This document shows positions 1 through 10,478 of a stretch of 64,000 bases of DNA, one piece after another. A program made the translations under genes and the position numbers. Under the pieces are notes generated by a model. The model searched no databases, had not been told where the DNA came from, and was given only the letters and a program-made list of their open reading frames with translations. Positions within the stretch are counted from its first letter, which is position 1, and each line of letters opens with the position of its first letter. The stretch comes from Candidatus Thiocaldithrix dubininis (GTDB taxonomy: Bacteria > Pseudomonadota > Gammaproteobacteria > Thiotrichales > Thiotrichaceae): assembly GCA_029972135.1 (NCBI GenBank), contig CP124755.1, positions 1,674,001-1,738,000 of the forward strand, read 5' to 3'.

Positions 1-3000
1 CTGCGATAGGTGCAAACTTGATGTTAGTTACGAATCCCTATAAGGGGTTATGAGAGCGAGGGTATATGTCATACCGTCGATTGGTAAATTGTTACGAATC
101 CCTATAAGGGGTTATGAGTCATACTTGTTTTTAATTTGACCCCACAGAGTTGGGGTTACGAATCCCTATAAGGGGTTATGAGTTCCCTATTTAATATCCT
201 GCTTCGTACGTGACTCAGGTTACGAATCCCTATAAGGGGTTATGAGCCAAGGTGTCCTTTTTGCGTTTCTGTAAAAGAGGTCGTTACGAATCCCTATAAG
301 GGGTTATGAGTTAGTTATTGTGTGAAAATAGAAATAATTTTTGAAAAGTTACGAATCCCTATAAGGGGTTATGAGGGGGCAGGCTATCGGGTGTAAGTGT
401 CGAGCGCGAATGGTTACGAATCCCTATAAGGGGTTATGAGGCTGGCACATGGTACATGGGCACTGTGATATGCCACGTTACGAATCCCTATAAGGGGTTA
501 TGAGAGATCGCCAGCGTCTTCGGGTCTGAGTATCGTGCCAGGTTACGAATCCCTATAAGGGGTTATGAGTCGGATTTTGATTTGATCGAGTCAAGGTTGT
601 GGCGCGTTACGAATCCCTATAAGGGGTTATGAGACCATCCTCACGCCGTGGCTTGCGGTTGTTTGAGCAAGTTACGAATCCCTATAAGGGGTTATGAGTG
701 AGCAAATCAATGAAATGATGGCGGGTATCGCTATGTTACGAATCCCTATAAGGGGTTATGAGATTGTGATGTTGTGTCAAGAGAGTAAAGCCGCTGGTTA
801 CGAATCCCTATAAGGGGTTATGAGAAAGTATCAAGATACTTACAACAAGGAAAAATTGACGTTACGAATCCCTATAAGGGGTTATGAGGAACATAGGGGA
901 TTACTCCGATTTAATTGCTCACGGGTTACGAATCCCTATAAGGGGTTATGAGCATGTAGCAACTTCCTCGAATTGAGGCAGCGCTGTTAAGTTACGAATC
1001 CCTATAAGGGGTTATGAGTTGTGAAAGCAAAGATCGACGAAATGCAGGCAGACAGTTACGAATCCCTATAAGGGGTTATGAGTGCGTGCTTGGCTTGTTG
1101 CTTGGCTTGTTTAAACATGTTACGAATCCCTATAAGGGGTTATGAGACAGAGAAAGCCGTTAGAGCCACATGCAATAGATGCGTTACGAATCCCTATAAG
1201 GGGTTATGAGCCGCCTTTTTGCAGTCCAGCAATCGTGCTGATGTTGGTTACGAATCCCTATAAGGGGTTATGAGAAGACAGTGATAAGCGTTGATGATGT
1301 AACCAGAAAAGTTACGAATCCCTATAAGGGGTTATGAGCGTATAGGGCAGGCGTCGCCTAGCGCGGTTAAAACAGTTACGAATCCCTATAAGGGGTTATG
1401 AGTTCTATCTTTCCTATTGGAGTCCCTACTTTAAGGTCGTTACGAATCCCTATAAGGGGTTATGAGTAGATGCGGGGTAATCGCATCAAAAACAAACAAC
1501 TAGTTACGAATCCCTATAAGGGGTTATGAGTTGTACATAACACATCTAAGGTTATGTTGGTAACGCGTTACGAATCCCTATAAGGGGTTATGAGCCGTCG
1601 AAAATGTAAGGCGACCCAGATCCGCACCGGGTTACGAATCCCTATAAGGGGTTATGAGGCTCTAACTCTCAAAATGGCAAATGCATCTATTAAAGTTACG
1701 AATCCCTATAAGGGGTTATGAGAATTTGAAAAAGCGTTTTCGCTTGTCGCATTGAATAAGTTACGAATCCCTATAAGGGGTTATGAGGCCGCAGAATCAG
1801 AAGTCGAACAGATCAATAACACACGTTACGAATCCCTATAAGGGGTTATGAGTTCATTCCGAAACGCGATTGCCGCAGTTCGCGCTCAGTTACGAATCCC
1901 TATAAGGGGTTATGAGTTAGATGTGTTATGTACAAGGTGATAGTAGTCGGCACGTTACGAATCCCTATAAGGGGTTATGAGTTGACGAGTGGGCAATTTG
2001 CTATGAGCGATCAAGATGTTACGAATCCCTATAAGGGGTTATGAGATCAACACAAGCAAAAGTGCATTAAGCATAAACTCGGTTACGAATCCCTATAAGG
2101 GGTTATGAGGCGTAACGTTTACAATCGCTAGTGGGGAAACTTATCGTTACGAATCCCTATAAGGGGTTATGAGTAGTAAATCGACTGTCCGTTTATTTTG
2201 CTTTTGGCTTGTTACGAATCCCTATAAGGGGTTATGAGTGCTTTAATCATGGCACGGGTTACAACGTCATCAATGTTACGAATCCCTATAAGGGGTTATG
2301 AGCATTGCGCCGATTCAGGGATGAATACATTCCCACCTGGTTACGAATCCCTATAAGGGGTTATGAGATCGCATCAAAGCATTACGATCAGACATTTACA
2401 CCAGGTTACGAATCCCTATAAGGGGTTATGAGTGTTTCGCTGCTTGATGTGTTTAATAATATCGTATGGTTACGAATCCCTATAAGGGGTTATGAGAATA
2501 ATCTCCAGCCGATGGGATGGATCTAGCTGAAGGTTACGAATCCCTATAAGGGGTTATGAGACGCGCTAAGCGCAATTACAAAAACATTCCGAATAGCGTT
2601 ACGAATCCCTATAAGGGGTTATGAGGCGTCAACAATGGAAGCCGGACAAGTGTTTTTTGACGTTACGAATCCCTATAAGGGGTTATGAGCTCAGCAGTAT
2701 CAACAGTCGCCCAGCTTAATAATGTGTTACGAATCCCTATAAGGGGTTATGAGGGTGTCTTTGTTCGCATCCCAATATCTAGCCCACTCGTTACGAATCC
2801 CTATAAGGGGTTATGAGTGTTGCCGTGCACGGAGCTGTGCCAAATGTGCGACTGGTTACGAATCCCTATAAGGGGTTATGAGCCACTGCTATGGTTAGGT
2901 ACAGTGCAAAGCCAACCGGTTACGAATCCCTATAAGGGGTTATGAGGAGCCTGTTAATAGTGTCTACTGTCTCAGTTGACGTGTTACGAATCCCTATAAG

Positions 3001-5738
3001 GGGTTATGAGTTCATTAAATTTATTAGCGCATTTCTACGCAGTTTTGTTACGAATCCCTATAAGGGGTTATGAGCTGCTGCTGATTTCCGCACGCTGAGC
3101 GAAGCCGTTTGTTACGAATCCCTATAAGGGGTTATGAGTTAATCTCTTTTAGTTTGTAGTAAATATCTCTGCAAGTTACGAATCCCTATAAGGGGTTATG
3201 AGAAAGCCGCCCGCGTTCTCGGGTGTTTCTGCCAGTAAGTTACGAATCCCTATAAGGGGTTATGAGCTCAAAAATGCCTAGTGGTGTCCACAGTTGGATA
3301 CTGTTACGAATCCCTATAAGGGGTTATGAGTAATGCCTCCAGAGCCTTGCTTTTGCCTACACCCGCGTTACGAATCCCTATAAGGGGTTATGAGCGCTGC
3401 TTCAATGTGCTTCCACATTTTTATTGACAATGTTACGAATCCCTATAAGGGGTTATGAGGTAGCCTCATAGGACTTATTGATGATCTGATAACCGTGTTA
3501 CGAATCCCTATAAGGGGTTATGAGAGAGTACTTACATGCACTGCGTTTGCGACTGGCTTGGTTACGAATCCCTATAAGGGGTTATGAGTAATTGGATAGC
3601 AATTCTTTGCTTTTCAAGTGCTTCGTTACGAATCCCTATAAGGGGTTATGAGTTATTAGTGCTATAGTTGTTCCCAACCGTCATGCGTGTTACGAATCCC
3701 TATAAGGGGTTATGAGTATTTACAACAGTCGTGCGGATATTGACGCCGCACGTTACGAATCCCTATAAGGGGTTATGAGGCGTTAAATAGCGGCTTAGCA
3801 GAAACAGTAAAGCGCGTTACGAATCCCTATAAGGGGTTATGAGAATGTGAAAGCATACGGGGCGCTTGACATCCAAGTGGTTACGAATCCCTATAAGGGG
3901 TTATGAGATATCAAACACTGGCAGATCAGCCGGTGCTATGGTTTGTTACGAATCCCTATAAGGGGTTATGAGGCGATTAGAGAAGACTAAACCAAGGCAG
4001 CGCTCAAGTTACGAATCCCTATAAGGGGTTATGAGGCCACTACTAATGGCATTGTGTATCTAACATTTACGTTACGAATCCCTATAAGGGGTTATGAGAT
4101 TCCTCCCCATCTTCGACTAGATCACTTAAAAGGGGTTACGAATCCCTATAAGGGGTTATGAGTACTAATCAGCAGAAATACCTAACACCAGAACAGATGT
4201 TACGAATCCCTATAAGGGGTTATGAGTAGTTCCTTTCTTGACTGCCTTAGCTACAGTCAGCAAGTTACGAATCCCTATAAGGGGTTATGAGCTTAGACTG
4301 AATTTGTCAACTCGGATAAAAGCTTACGTTACGAATCCCTATAAGGGGTTATGAGGCACTAATTAGTACGTTTAGAACAAGTCAAAGGACAGTTACGAAT
4401 CCCTATAAGGGGTTATGAGCAGTCAGGCTCTATATGACAGTCACGAAAACCCGCAGTTACGAATCCCTATAAGGGGTTATGAGGTATACAGCTCATTCAT
4501 ATACTCGCCCTACTTCTTCGTTACGAATCCCTATAAGGGGTTATGAGATTTGGATTCCTGCCATTGAAAGATCGGGTGTGCGATGTTACGAATCCCTATA
4601 AGGGGTTATGAGTATTCGCTGCAAATACTCGATAACGCTTAGCTCAAGTTACGAATCCCTATAAGGGGTTATGAGAGTGTTTAGCATATCTGCTAGCGCC
4701 GCCTTTGCTAGGTTACGAATCCCTATAAGGGGTTATGAGACTGCCCGTTCCAATGGCATGAGTCATTGCCGTGCATGTTACGAATCCCTATAAGGGGTTA
4801 TGAGAAACACAAGCTGATTCATCGCAAACTTTTTAAACTCGTTACGAATCCCTATAAGGGGTTATGAGACGAAATTGCCCAACTCGATAATAAACCCCTG
4901 GCACGTTACGAATCCCTATAAGGGGTTATGAGGTGCGTTTATTGGTGGGTAGGTTATCTAGAAACGGCGTTACGAATCCCTATAAGGGGTTATGAGTGTA
5001 GTGGTGCGCTGCGGCTGGGAATCATTGCAAAAGTTACGAATCCCTATAAGGGGTTATGAGCCACTCAACGCAAACCCGCAACCCCTTACGAGCAACGTTA
5101 CGAATCCCTATAAGGGGTTATGAGTTGGAGGCTGAGGGTCTGGTTACACGCCTAGAAAACGTTACGAATCCCTATAAGGGGTTATGAGGTTTCCGCTCAG
5201 CTTGGCTCATGGATTGCCTCCTTGTTACGAATCCCTATAAGGGGTTATGAGTTGTAAAAGCAGGCAACTCAGCTAGAGCACTAAAGTGTTACGAATCCCT
5301 ATAAGGGGTTATGAGGGGCTTGATTTTAACGCTGAAAATGCACAATACGATGTTACGAATCCCTATAAGGGGTTATGAGACCGTTCTTGCTACCCTGCCC
5401 GTAAACCTCAATCAGCGTTACGAATCCCTATAAGGGGTTATGAGGTCATATACAGTGCGAATAGCCGCATGTATATCAGAGTTACGAATCCCTATAAGGG
5501 GTTATGAGCGTCAGGTTGGCGGTTAGCGTTGGCAATGTCGCCTTGTTACGAATCCCTATAAGGGGTTATGAGTGATTGATGACCTCAAGGAGGCTAGTAA
5601 GAAGGCGTGTTACGAATCCCTATAAGGGGTTATGAGATCGCCCGACACCGTAGCGCAAGCCTAAAGGCTTTACGTTACGAATCCCTATAAGGGGTTATGA
5701 GTAGCCAGAATTGATTTAAATCGCGCTAGAGACGGGAA

Positions 5739-5864
5739 GTTACGAATCCCTATAAGGGGTTATGAGCCCACAAACAGCACAACAACTTAACAAACCAGTA
5801 AGTTACGAATCCCTATAAGGGGTTATGAGCCCACAAACAGCACAACAACTTAACAAACCAGTAA
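5739..5864 (+). repeat. Duplicated repeat-spacer unit in the array
   Basis: The spacers at 5767-5801 and 5830-5864 are identical 35-mers, both beginning CCCACAAACAGC, in consecutive units. This is a tandem duplication of one 63-bp repeat-spacer unit, probably by recombination between repeats rather than by a second acquisition. Confidence 0.95.
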
Positions 5865-6439
5865 GTTACGAATCCCTATAAGGGGTTATGAGACACTGCA
5901 TCAGTGTTTTCATTCCGCTTGCTCCATGGTTACGAATCCCTATAAGGGGTTATGAGTCTCAATCTATTTAACTGCCTCTAATTAATAAATCAGTTACGAA
6001 TCCCTATAAGGGGTTATGAGCCAGTTTTACCGCGTTTTGTAACGGATTAAACGACCGTTACGAATCCCTATAAGGGGTTATGAGACATTTATGGGGCGCA
6101 TCGCTGCAAAAGCGGGGTAAGGTTACGAATCCCTATAAGGGGTTATGAGATAATTTGCAGAAGCCTCTGGGCTTATATAACGGTGTTACGAATCCCTATA
6201 AGGGGTTATGAGAGAAAAAGGGGATTGCAGTTTGCTTTATGAGCATATGTTACGAATCCCTATAAGGGGTTATGAGTCTACCAATTCGGCTGCACGCTGT
6301 TGAGCAGCTAGGTTACGAATCCCTATAAGGGGTTATGAGATTGCTTTGCATTAAACGCAAACTCCCAACCTGCAAGTTACGAATCCCTATAAGGGGTTAT
6401 GAGGCGCTGACGACATGGAACTGGTCACCGACGACTACG

Positions 6440-6467
6440 ATTACGAATTTCTATAAGGGGCAATACA
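6440..6467 (+). repeat. Degenerate terminal CRISPR repeat
   Basis: This copy differs from the array repeat at about 8 of 28 positions: the first base, two of the CCC triplet, and five in the last seven bases. All other copies read as identical. A single decayed repeat at one end is the usual sign of the trailer (leader-distal) end. Confidence 0.9.
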
Positions 6468-6526
6468 GGAAGGTTAACATCTGAGAAAAGCCTACTTTCC
6501 ACGGTAACGCTTATAGATTTTACTGC

Positions 6527-6553
6527 TTGGCTTAAATCGCCTTTCGCTATAAT
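6527..6553 (+). promoter_or_regulatory. Sigma70-type promoter for the gene at 6586
   Basis: A perfect TATAAT -10 hexamer is at 6548-6553, with a weak TTGGCT at 6527-6532 as a candidate -35 (15 bp spacing). It lies just past the trailer end of the CRISPR array and 32 bp before the chosen ATG. Confidence 0.5.
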
Positions 6554-6585
6554 CTGCTTATATAACAATGAGGAGTTATTATTGT

Positions 6586-7152
6586 ATGTTACAGCGCCAC
6601 CTATTAAGTTTTATCGCTTGCGTATTAGGCTTCAGCCTATTTTCCGCTCACGCTGATCTTATTTTGCCAGAAGTCGCCGACGCGCAAAAACGCTTTCATG
6701 ATAACCCTAGTTTATTTGATCAAACCGACCAATATTGCGAGAGCAAAAAGATTAACGCGGCTTGTGAGATTAGCGGCACGGTATTTGAAGGCGGTGGCAA
6801 GGGCAAGTGTGAACGGGAATTGCTGGACTTGAAAATTGCTTTAGTGTGTAAACGCACTGAGTCCGTCATGCTTGACCGTAAACTGCCGGATACTTTTAGC
6901 CAAACGCCGCCATTCCCACAGGTAAAAGATCAATTTTGCGCCAAGTTAACAGCAGGTTCAGCCTGTACCGTAACGCTGTTGCATAATGATAAATCCGAAC
7001 AATACAAAGGCATTTGTAAGCAGCAACGTGAAGAACGTGGCTATCGGTTGCGCCCAGAAGTACGTGAAGTGTTGAGTTGTGAACCGCTCAAACCTACGCC
7101 TGCGCGTGTGTATAAACCTGTTAGCGCCGTAAAAAAGCTCTTGAATTTTTAA
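6586..7152 (+). CDS. Exported cysteine-containing protein of unknown function
   Basis: The protein of about 188 residues starts MLQRHLLSFIACVLGFSLFS, a clear Sec signal peptide with likely cleavage after SAHA. An in-frame ATG at 6568 would add six residues, but it overlaps the GAGGAG ribosome-binding site that serves ATG 6586, so the later start is preferred. The mature part has evenly spaced cysteines in two similar halves: QYCESKKINAACEISG and QFCAKLTAGSACTVTL. This suggests an internal duplication, each half with disulphides. The gene is 3 bp from the next one and probably cotranscribed. I do not recognise the family. The location is periplasmic by inference. Confidence 0.75.
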   Translation: MLQRHLLSFIACVLGFSLFSAHADLILPEVADAQKRFHDNPSLFDQTDQYCESKKINAACEISGTVFEGGGKGKCERELLDLKIALVCKRTESVMLDRKLPDTFSQTPPFPQVKDQFCAKLTAGSACTVTLLHNDKSEQYKGICKQQREERGYRLRPEVREVLSCEPLKPTPARVYKPVSAVKKLLNF

Positions 7153-7155
7153 GCA

Positions 7156-7497
7156 ATGAGTTTAAGCCAAGCACAAGCCTTTGCCTTAACCCAACTTATT
7201 GAAGTGCCGCTAATTATGTTAATGGCGCATTATTACCATGTTAAGTGGCAACGTAGCTTAGGGTTTGCTGTACTAGCCTCCACGTTGACGCATCCGTTAG
7301 CGTGGTGGTTTACTTGGTTTATGAATGTCATTGTCTTTTCGCCGCATCGTTGGATTTGGTTTGCGATTACAGAAGGCACGGTTTGGTTGGTGGAAAGCGT
7401 TATTTTAAGCAAAGGTTTACGCTTATCTTGGGCAAAGGGTTTATACATTTCTGCTGTCGCCAATGCCCACTCGGCGGGGTTTGGGCTATGTTTATAA
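7156..7497 (+). CDS. Small membrane protein, unknown
   Basis: The 113-residue protein is almost wholly hydrophobic, with about four predicted membrane segments (around residues 8-25, 35-60, 70-85 and 93-112). Charged and histidine residues lie between them. It overlaps the next gene by 10 bp (7488-7497) and follows the exported protein by 3 bp, so the three form one translationally coupled operon. The tryptophan- and histidine-rich motif WWFTWFMNV and the glutamates in the helices suggest an integral membrane accessory protein. No family is recognised. Confidence 0.7.
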   Translation: MSLSQAQAFALTQLIEVPLIMLMAHYYHVKWQRSLGFAVLASTLTHPLAWWFTWFMNVIVFSPHRWIWFAITEGTVWLVESVILSKGLRLSWAKGLYISAVANAHSAGFGLCL

Positions 7498-8414
7498 CCG
7501 AATTGTTGTTGGTTGGCTTAGGCTTAAGTTTGCTAGCCAGTTGGATGCCGCTTACCTTATATGTGTTCGCCCTTATGCTGTTTGGCTTACCGCATGTCTT
7601 ATGGGAATTTAACTGGGTCAGACAAACTTATGGCGCTCAATTTCCGTCTAATCTTTGGTGGAGTTGGGGCATTATTCTAGGCTTACAAGCCAGCGTACGC
7701 TTCGCCGTTTGGTTGGGTTGGCTGAATGCCGACTTAAGCTTATACGCGGATATTATCAGCTTATTCGCTTTATTCAGCGTCGTTGTGTTCAGTGTAATAC
7801 GGGCGCAAACACGTTTACCCGTCTTGCGCTTAAGCCTATTGCTGACCATCGGTTTAGCATTAATCGCAGCCTTGTCAACGGGTCAGTTGGTGGCGGTCTT
7901 AGTGTTATTAGCGATTGCGCATAACTTCACGCCAGTTTTACTCGTACCTACTCAACAACGTTTTGCACAATTGCCGTCACGCCGCGTCTTGCTGGGCTTG
8001 TTTAGCTTGCCCTTATGCATCATTGGCTTAAGCTTACTGCTACCCTTACCTACAGCACCCAGCGATTTATGGATGCCCAGCGAAGCCAAATGGTTGCAAC
8101 AACACGCGCCGCAATGGGCAAACGGTCTATTGTCTGCGGTTATTTTGGCGCAATGCCTGCATTACTATAGCGTGTTGCGGCTGATGCCCAGCACCTTAAA
8201 TAACCAAACCCATTTAACATTCGCGGGGTTTGCATGGCATTATTGGGCACTCGCTGCTTCTTTATTATTAAGCCTTTATTTCATCTACGATTTCACACAA
8301 GCTCGCCAATTATATGCGGTCGCAGCGGGTATCCATGCGTGGTTAGAATGGCCCTTAATTGCCTTGTTATTAATATTGCCCACGCAACGACTTGCCTTAA
8401 ACACGGCTCAATAA
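7488..8414 (+). CDS. Polytopic membrane protein with conserved-looking histidines
   Basis: The reading frame is open from 7302, but the start is placed at ATG 7488 (MFITELLLVGLGLSLLASW), because the upstream part is a shadow of the preceding gene. The 308 residues contain about eight to nine membrane segments. Histidines lie in or next to helices: GLPHVLWE, AHNFTPVL, CLHYYS, WHYW and HAWLEWP. This pattern resembles Brp/Blh-type membrane oxygenases, but I cannot call that homology with confidence. The 3' end overlaps the convergent regulator gene by 18 bp. Confidence 0.7.
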   Translation: MFITELLLVGLGLSLLASWMPLTLYVFALMLFGLPHVLWEFNWVRQTYGAQFPSNLWWSWGIILGLQASVRFAVWLGWLNADLSLYADIISLFALFSVVVFSVIRAQTRLPVLRLSLLLTIGLALIAALSTGQLVAVLVLLAIAHNFTPVLLVPTQQRFAQLPSRRVLLGLFSLPLCIIGLSLLLPLPTAPSDLWMPSEAKWLQQHAPQWANGLLSAVILAQCLHYYSVLRLMPSTLNNQTHLTFAGFAWHYWALAASLLLSLYFIYDFTQARQLYAVAAGIHAWLEWPLIALLLILPTQRLALNTAQ

Positions 8415-9086
8415 GCGCAATGCAGGCAAATTCAGCAATAAAATGCTGTGTTCTTGAACTTGAATAATCTCTTGTTCACTGAGACGTTTCAAAATACGCG
8501 AAAGAGTTTCCGGGGTAATGGATAAGCGCGAAGCTAAGACGTGTTTAGGAATATCCAACTGAATAGGATTGCATTGGGTTTGTTGCTGAGTTGCCAATAA
8601 CCAATGCACCAAGCGAAAGGTCGCATCGCGCAAGCTTAAACGCTCCACTTCATTCAGCAAACCGTGCACACGCTTACTTAAACCGGCTAATAACTGAAAG
8701 CAAGTATCGGGCGAATTGCTTAATAACGCGGCATAAGGTGCGGCGGGAATGCCCACCACTACCGAGGCTTTCAACGCCACCGCGTGTACCGGATAATGCC
8801 GTTCTCGCATAAATAACACGGCTTCAGCAAAGCTATGCCCCGCCGCAATAATTTCGACAATCTTTTCATCACCTTGCGCGGTTAAACGCAATAACTTGAT
8901 ATAGCCTTGCGCACAAATAAACCATTCATTAAATGCTTGCCCTTGATGAAATAAGCTTTGCGCTTCTGCTAAGTGATAAACGCGGGCATGGCTTAATAAC
9001 GTGCTTAATTGCGTCTCATCCAACGCGTGTAATAAAGGATTTTGGCGTATCAGCGCCAGCATTTCGTCACTAATTTTCACACACAA
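8397..9086 (-). CDS. Crp/Fnr-family regulator, Dnr-like (nitric-oxide response)
   Basis: The 229-residue protein has an N-terminal cyclic-nucleotide-type sensor barrel (residues about 10-125) with no cysteine cluster for an FeS centre. A long dimerisation helix follows, then a C-terminal winged helix with the recognition segment ASRLSITPETLSRILKRLSE. This typical Crp/Fnr helix-turn-helix has the E..SR contacts that read TTGAT half-sites. Dnr/NnrR members sense NO through haem. The divergent partner is nnrS and a TTGAT-N4-ATCAA site lies between them, which supports NO control. The start is GTG 9086; GTG 9080 and ATG 9062 are also in frame. Confidence 0.88.
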   Translation of the reverse strand: MCVKISDEMLALIRQNPLLHALDETQLSTLLSHARVYHLAEAQSLFHQGQAFNEWFICAQGYIKLLRLTAQGDEKIVEIIAAGHSFAEAVLFMRERHYPVHAVALKASVVVGIPAAPYAALLSNSPDTCFQLLAGLSKRVHGLLNEVERLSLRDATFRLVHWLLATQQQTQCNPIQLDIPKHVLASRLSITPETLSRILKRLSEQEIIQVQEHSILLLNLPALRLLSRV

Positions 9087-9152
9087 TCCGCTCTACTGTC
9101 CGAAACCACACGCTAACAAGCCTTAAGCGTGGCGGCAAGCCAACAATAGCCC

Positions 9153-9166
9153 TTGATCTACATCAA
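9153..9166. promoter_or_regulatory. FNR/DNR box between the regulator and nnrS
   Basis: The site is TTGATCTACATCAA, a perfect TTGAT-N4-ATCAA palindrome matching the FNR/DNR consensus. It lies 58 bp before the nnrS ATG and 66 bp before the start of the divergent regulator. It could serve both activation of nnrS and autoregulation. Confidence 0.85.
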
Positions 9167-9224
9167 GGCGCAAGCCTCGCGCTTTTTGTTGTACTTAAAC
9201 CTTGCCCATTTTGTTTAGTAAACC

Positions 9225-10436
9225 ATGATCACCATTGAATTTCAGCGTCCGTCAAGCCATCGTTATGCCCTCACCCACTTAGGTTTTCGCCCGTTCTTTC
9301 TATTAGCCGGTGGCTTTGCAGTGGTGAGTATGGTGTTGTGGCTGGCGTTGTATAGCTTTGCGTGGCAAGGTTTACCCGCACAATACCCCAGCCAGACATG
9401 GCACGCGCATGAAATGATTTTTGGCTATTTATTAGCAGTGGTCGCAGGCTTTTTATTAACAGCGGTTAAAAATTGGACGGGGCAACAAACCTTACACCAA
9501 ACCCCTTTAATGGCATTAGCCGCCGTTTGGTTATTAGCGCGGTTATTGCCGTTTACAGGCTTGCCTTTAATCTATACCGCCGCTGCCGATTTAAGCTTTC
9601 AACTGATCTTAAGCCTCGCCCTAATGCAACCGATTATACACGCGCGCCAATGGCAACAATTCGCCATTATTGGCAAGCTGCTGTTTATGCTAATAGCCAA
9701 TAGCTTATTTTACTTAGGTTTATTAGGCATTTGGCCAGTGGGTAGCACCTTAGGCTTATATATGGCGTTTTATTTATTCATTGCCTTAACCTTAACAATG
9801 GCACGGCGGGTTATGCCGTTTTTTATTGAAAAAGGCGTAGGGGTTGCCTTTACCGCCCGTAATTATCGTTGGCTGGATTATACCAGTTTAGGCTTATTTT
9901 TAAGCTTTATGCTAGCCGAATTGAGCTATATCGCCAGCGGTTACGCGCCGTTAGCCACACTAGTTAGCGCCCTCGCCTTGCTACAAACTCCCTTGCATAT
10001 TTTACGCCTAGCGGGTTGGTATCATCCGGCGATTTGGCGCAAACCCTTATTATGGGTGTTATACGCGGCTTATGGCTGGCTAATCCTAGGTTTCGCCTTG
10101 AAAGGCTTAAGCATGTGGTTAGCCTTATCACCTTGGTTAGCGGTACACGCTTTTGCCTATGGCGGCTTAAGCTTAATGACCATTGGTATGATGGCACGCG
10201 TAATTCTGGGGCATACCGGACGCAATGTATTCGAGCCCCCACCTGCATTAAATCCGTTATTTGCGTTAATCATGTTAGGCGCGGTGGTACGCGTGTTCTG
10301 CGTGGCATTATGGCCGCAAGCACATACCGTCTGGATCGTGCTGGCACAAGTGCTTTGGATTGCCGCGTTCAGTTTGTTCTTATGGATTTACGCGCCCATG
10401 TTGATCAAAGCTCGCGTCGATGGGCGTTATGGTTAA
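9225..10436 (+). CDS. nnrS: NnrS family haem-copper membrane protein
   Basis: The 403-residue protein has about twelve membrane helices. The start is typical of NnrS: LTHLGFRPFFLLAGGFA, followed by WHAHEMIFGYLLAVVAGFLLTAVKNWTG. Later motifs are also typical: ARRVMPFFIEKGVG, HAFAYGGLSLMTIGMMARV and LGHTGR, with histidines that can bind haem. NnrS proteins relieve nitrosative stress and are commonly regulated by NO-sensing Crp/Fnr factors. Here the divergent Dnr-like gene and the FNR/DNR palindrome fit that. No nitrite or NO reductase gene is in the window. Confidence 0.93.
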   Translation: MITIEFQRPSSHRYALTHLGFRPFFLLAGGFAVVSMVLWLALYSFAWQGLPAQYPSQTWHAHEMIFGYLLAVVAGFLLTAVKNWTGQQTLHQTPLMALAAVWLLARLLPFTGLPLIYTAAADLSFQLILSLALMQPIIHARQWQQFAIIGKLLFMLIANSLFYLGLLGIWPVGSTLGLYMAFYLFIALTLTMARRVMPFFIEKGVGVAFTARNYRWLDYTSLGLFLSFMLAELSYIASGYAPLATLVSALALLQTPLHILRLAGWYHPAIWRKPLLWVLYAAYGWLILGFALKGLSMWLALSPWLAVHAFAYGGLSLMTIGMMARVILGHTGRNVFEPPPALNPLFALIMLGAVVRVFCVALWPQAHTVWIVLAQVLWIAAFSLFLWIYAPMLIKARVDGRYG

Positions 10437-10452
10437 AGACTGCAAACATCTC

Positions 10453-10478
10453 AGCCATTAATTCAGATAATAATGGCT
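10453..10478. terminator. Possible hairpin between convergent nnrS and GNAT genes
   Basis: AGCCATTA (10453-10460) pairs with TAATGGCT (10471-10478) across a 10-base loop between two convergent genes. There is no T-run, so the terminator call is weak. Confidence 0.35.

Larger units (their letters stand above)
27..6467 (+). CRISPR. Very large CRISPR array, 101 repeats
   Basis: I counted 100 identical 28-bp repeats, starting at 27, 91, 155 and so on to 6376, plus a decayed copy at 6440. The repeat begins GTTACGAATCCC and ends AAGGGGTTATGAG. Spacers are 34-38 bp, mostly 36. Bases 1-26 are the end of another spacer, so the array continues to the left. The repeat can fold into a 7-bp stem around CCCT-ATA-AGGG. 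On the + strand this stem has a G-T wobble where the - strand would have a C-A mismatch, and the decayed repeat is at the right end. Both suggest + transcription with the leader off the left edge. No cas genes are in the window, and I could not assign a subtype from the repeat. Confidence 0.98.

Noticed and set aside
1147..1694. Spacers sharing 8-10 bases (GCATCTATT and similar) as another overlapping pair
   Set aside because: Matches this short are expected by chance among about 100 spacers. Only the 19-base match is kept.
7302..7487. N-terminal extension of the third membrane protein gene
   Set aside because: It overlaps the preceding gene in another frame and reads as non-membrane, cysteine-rich noise. 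ATG 7488 is a better start.
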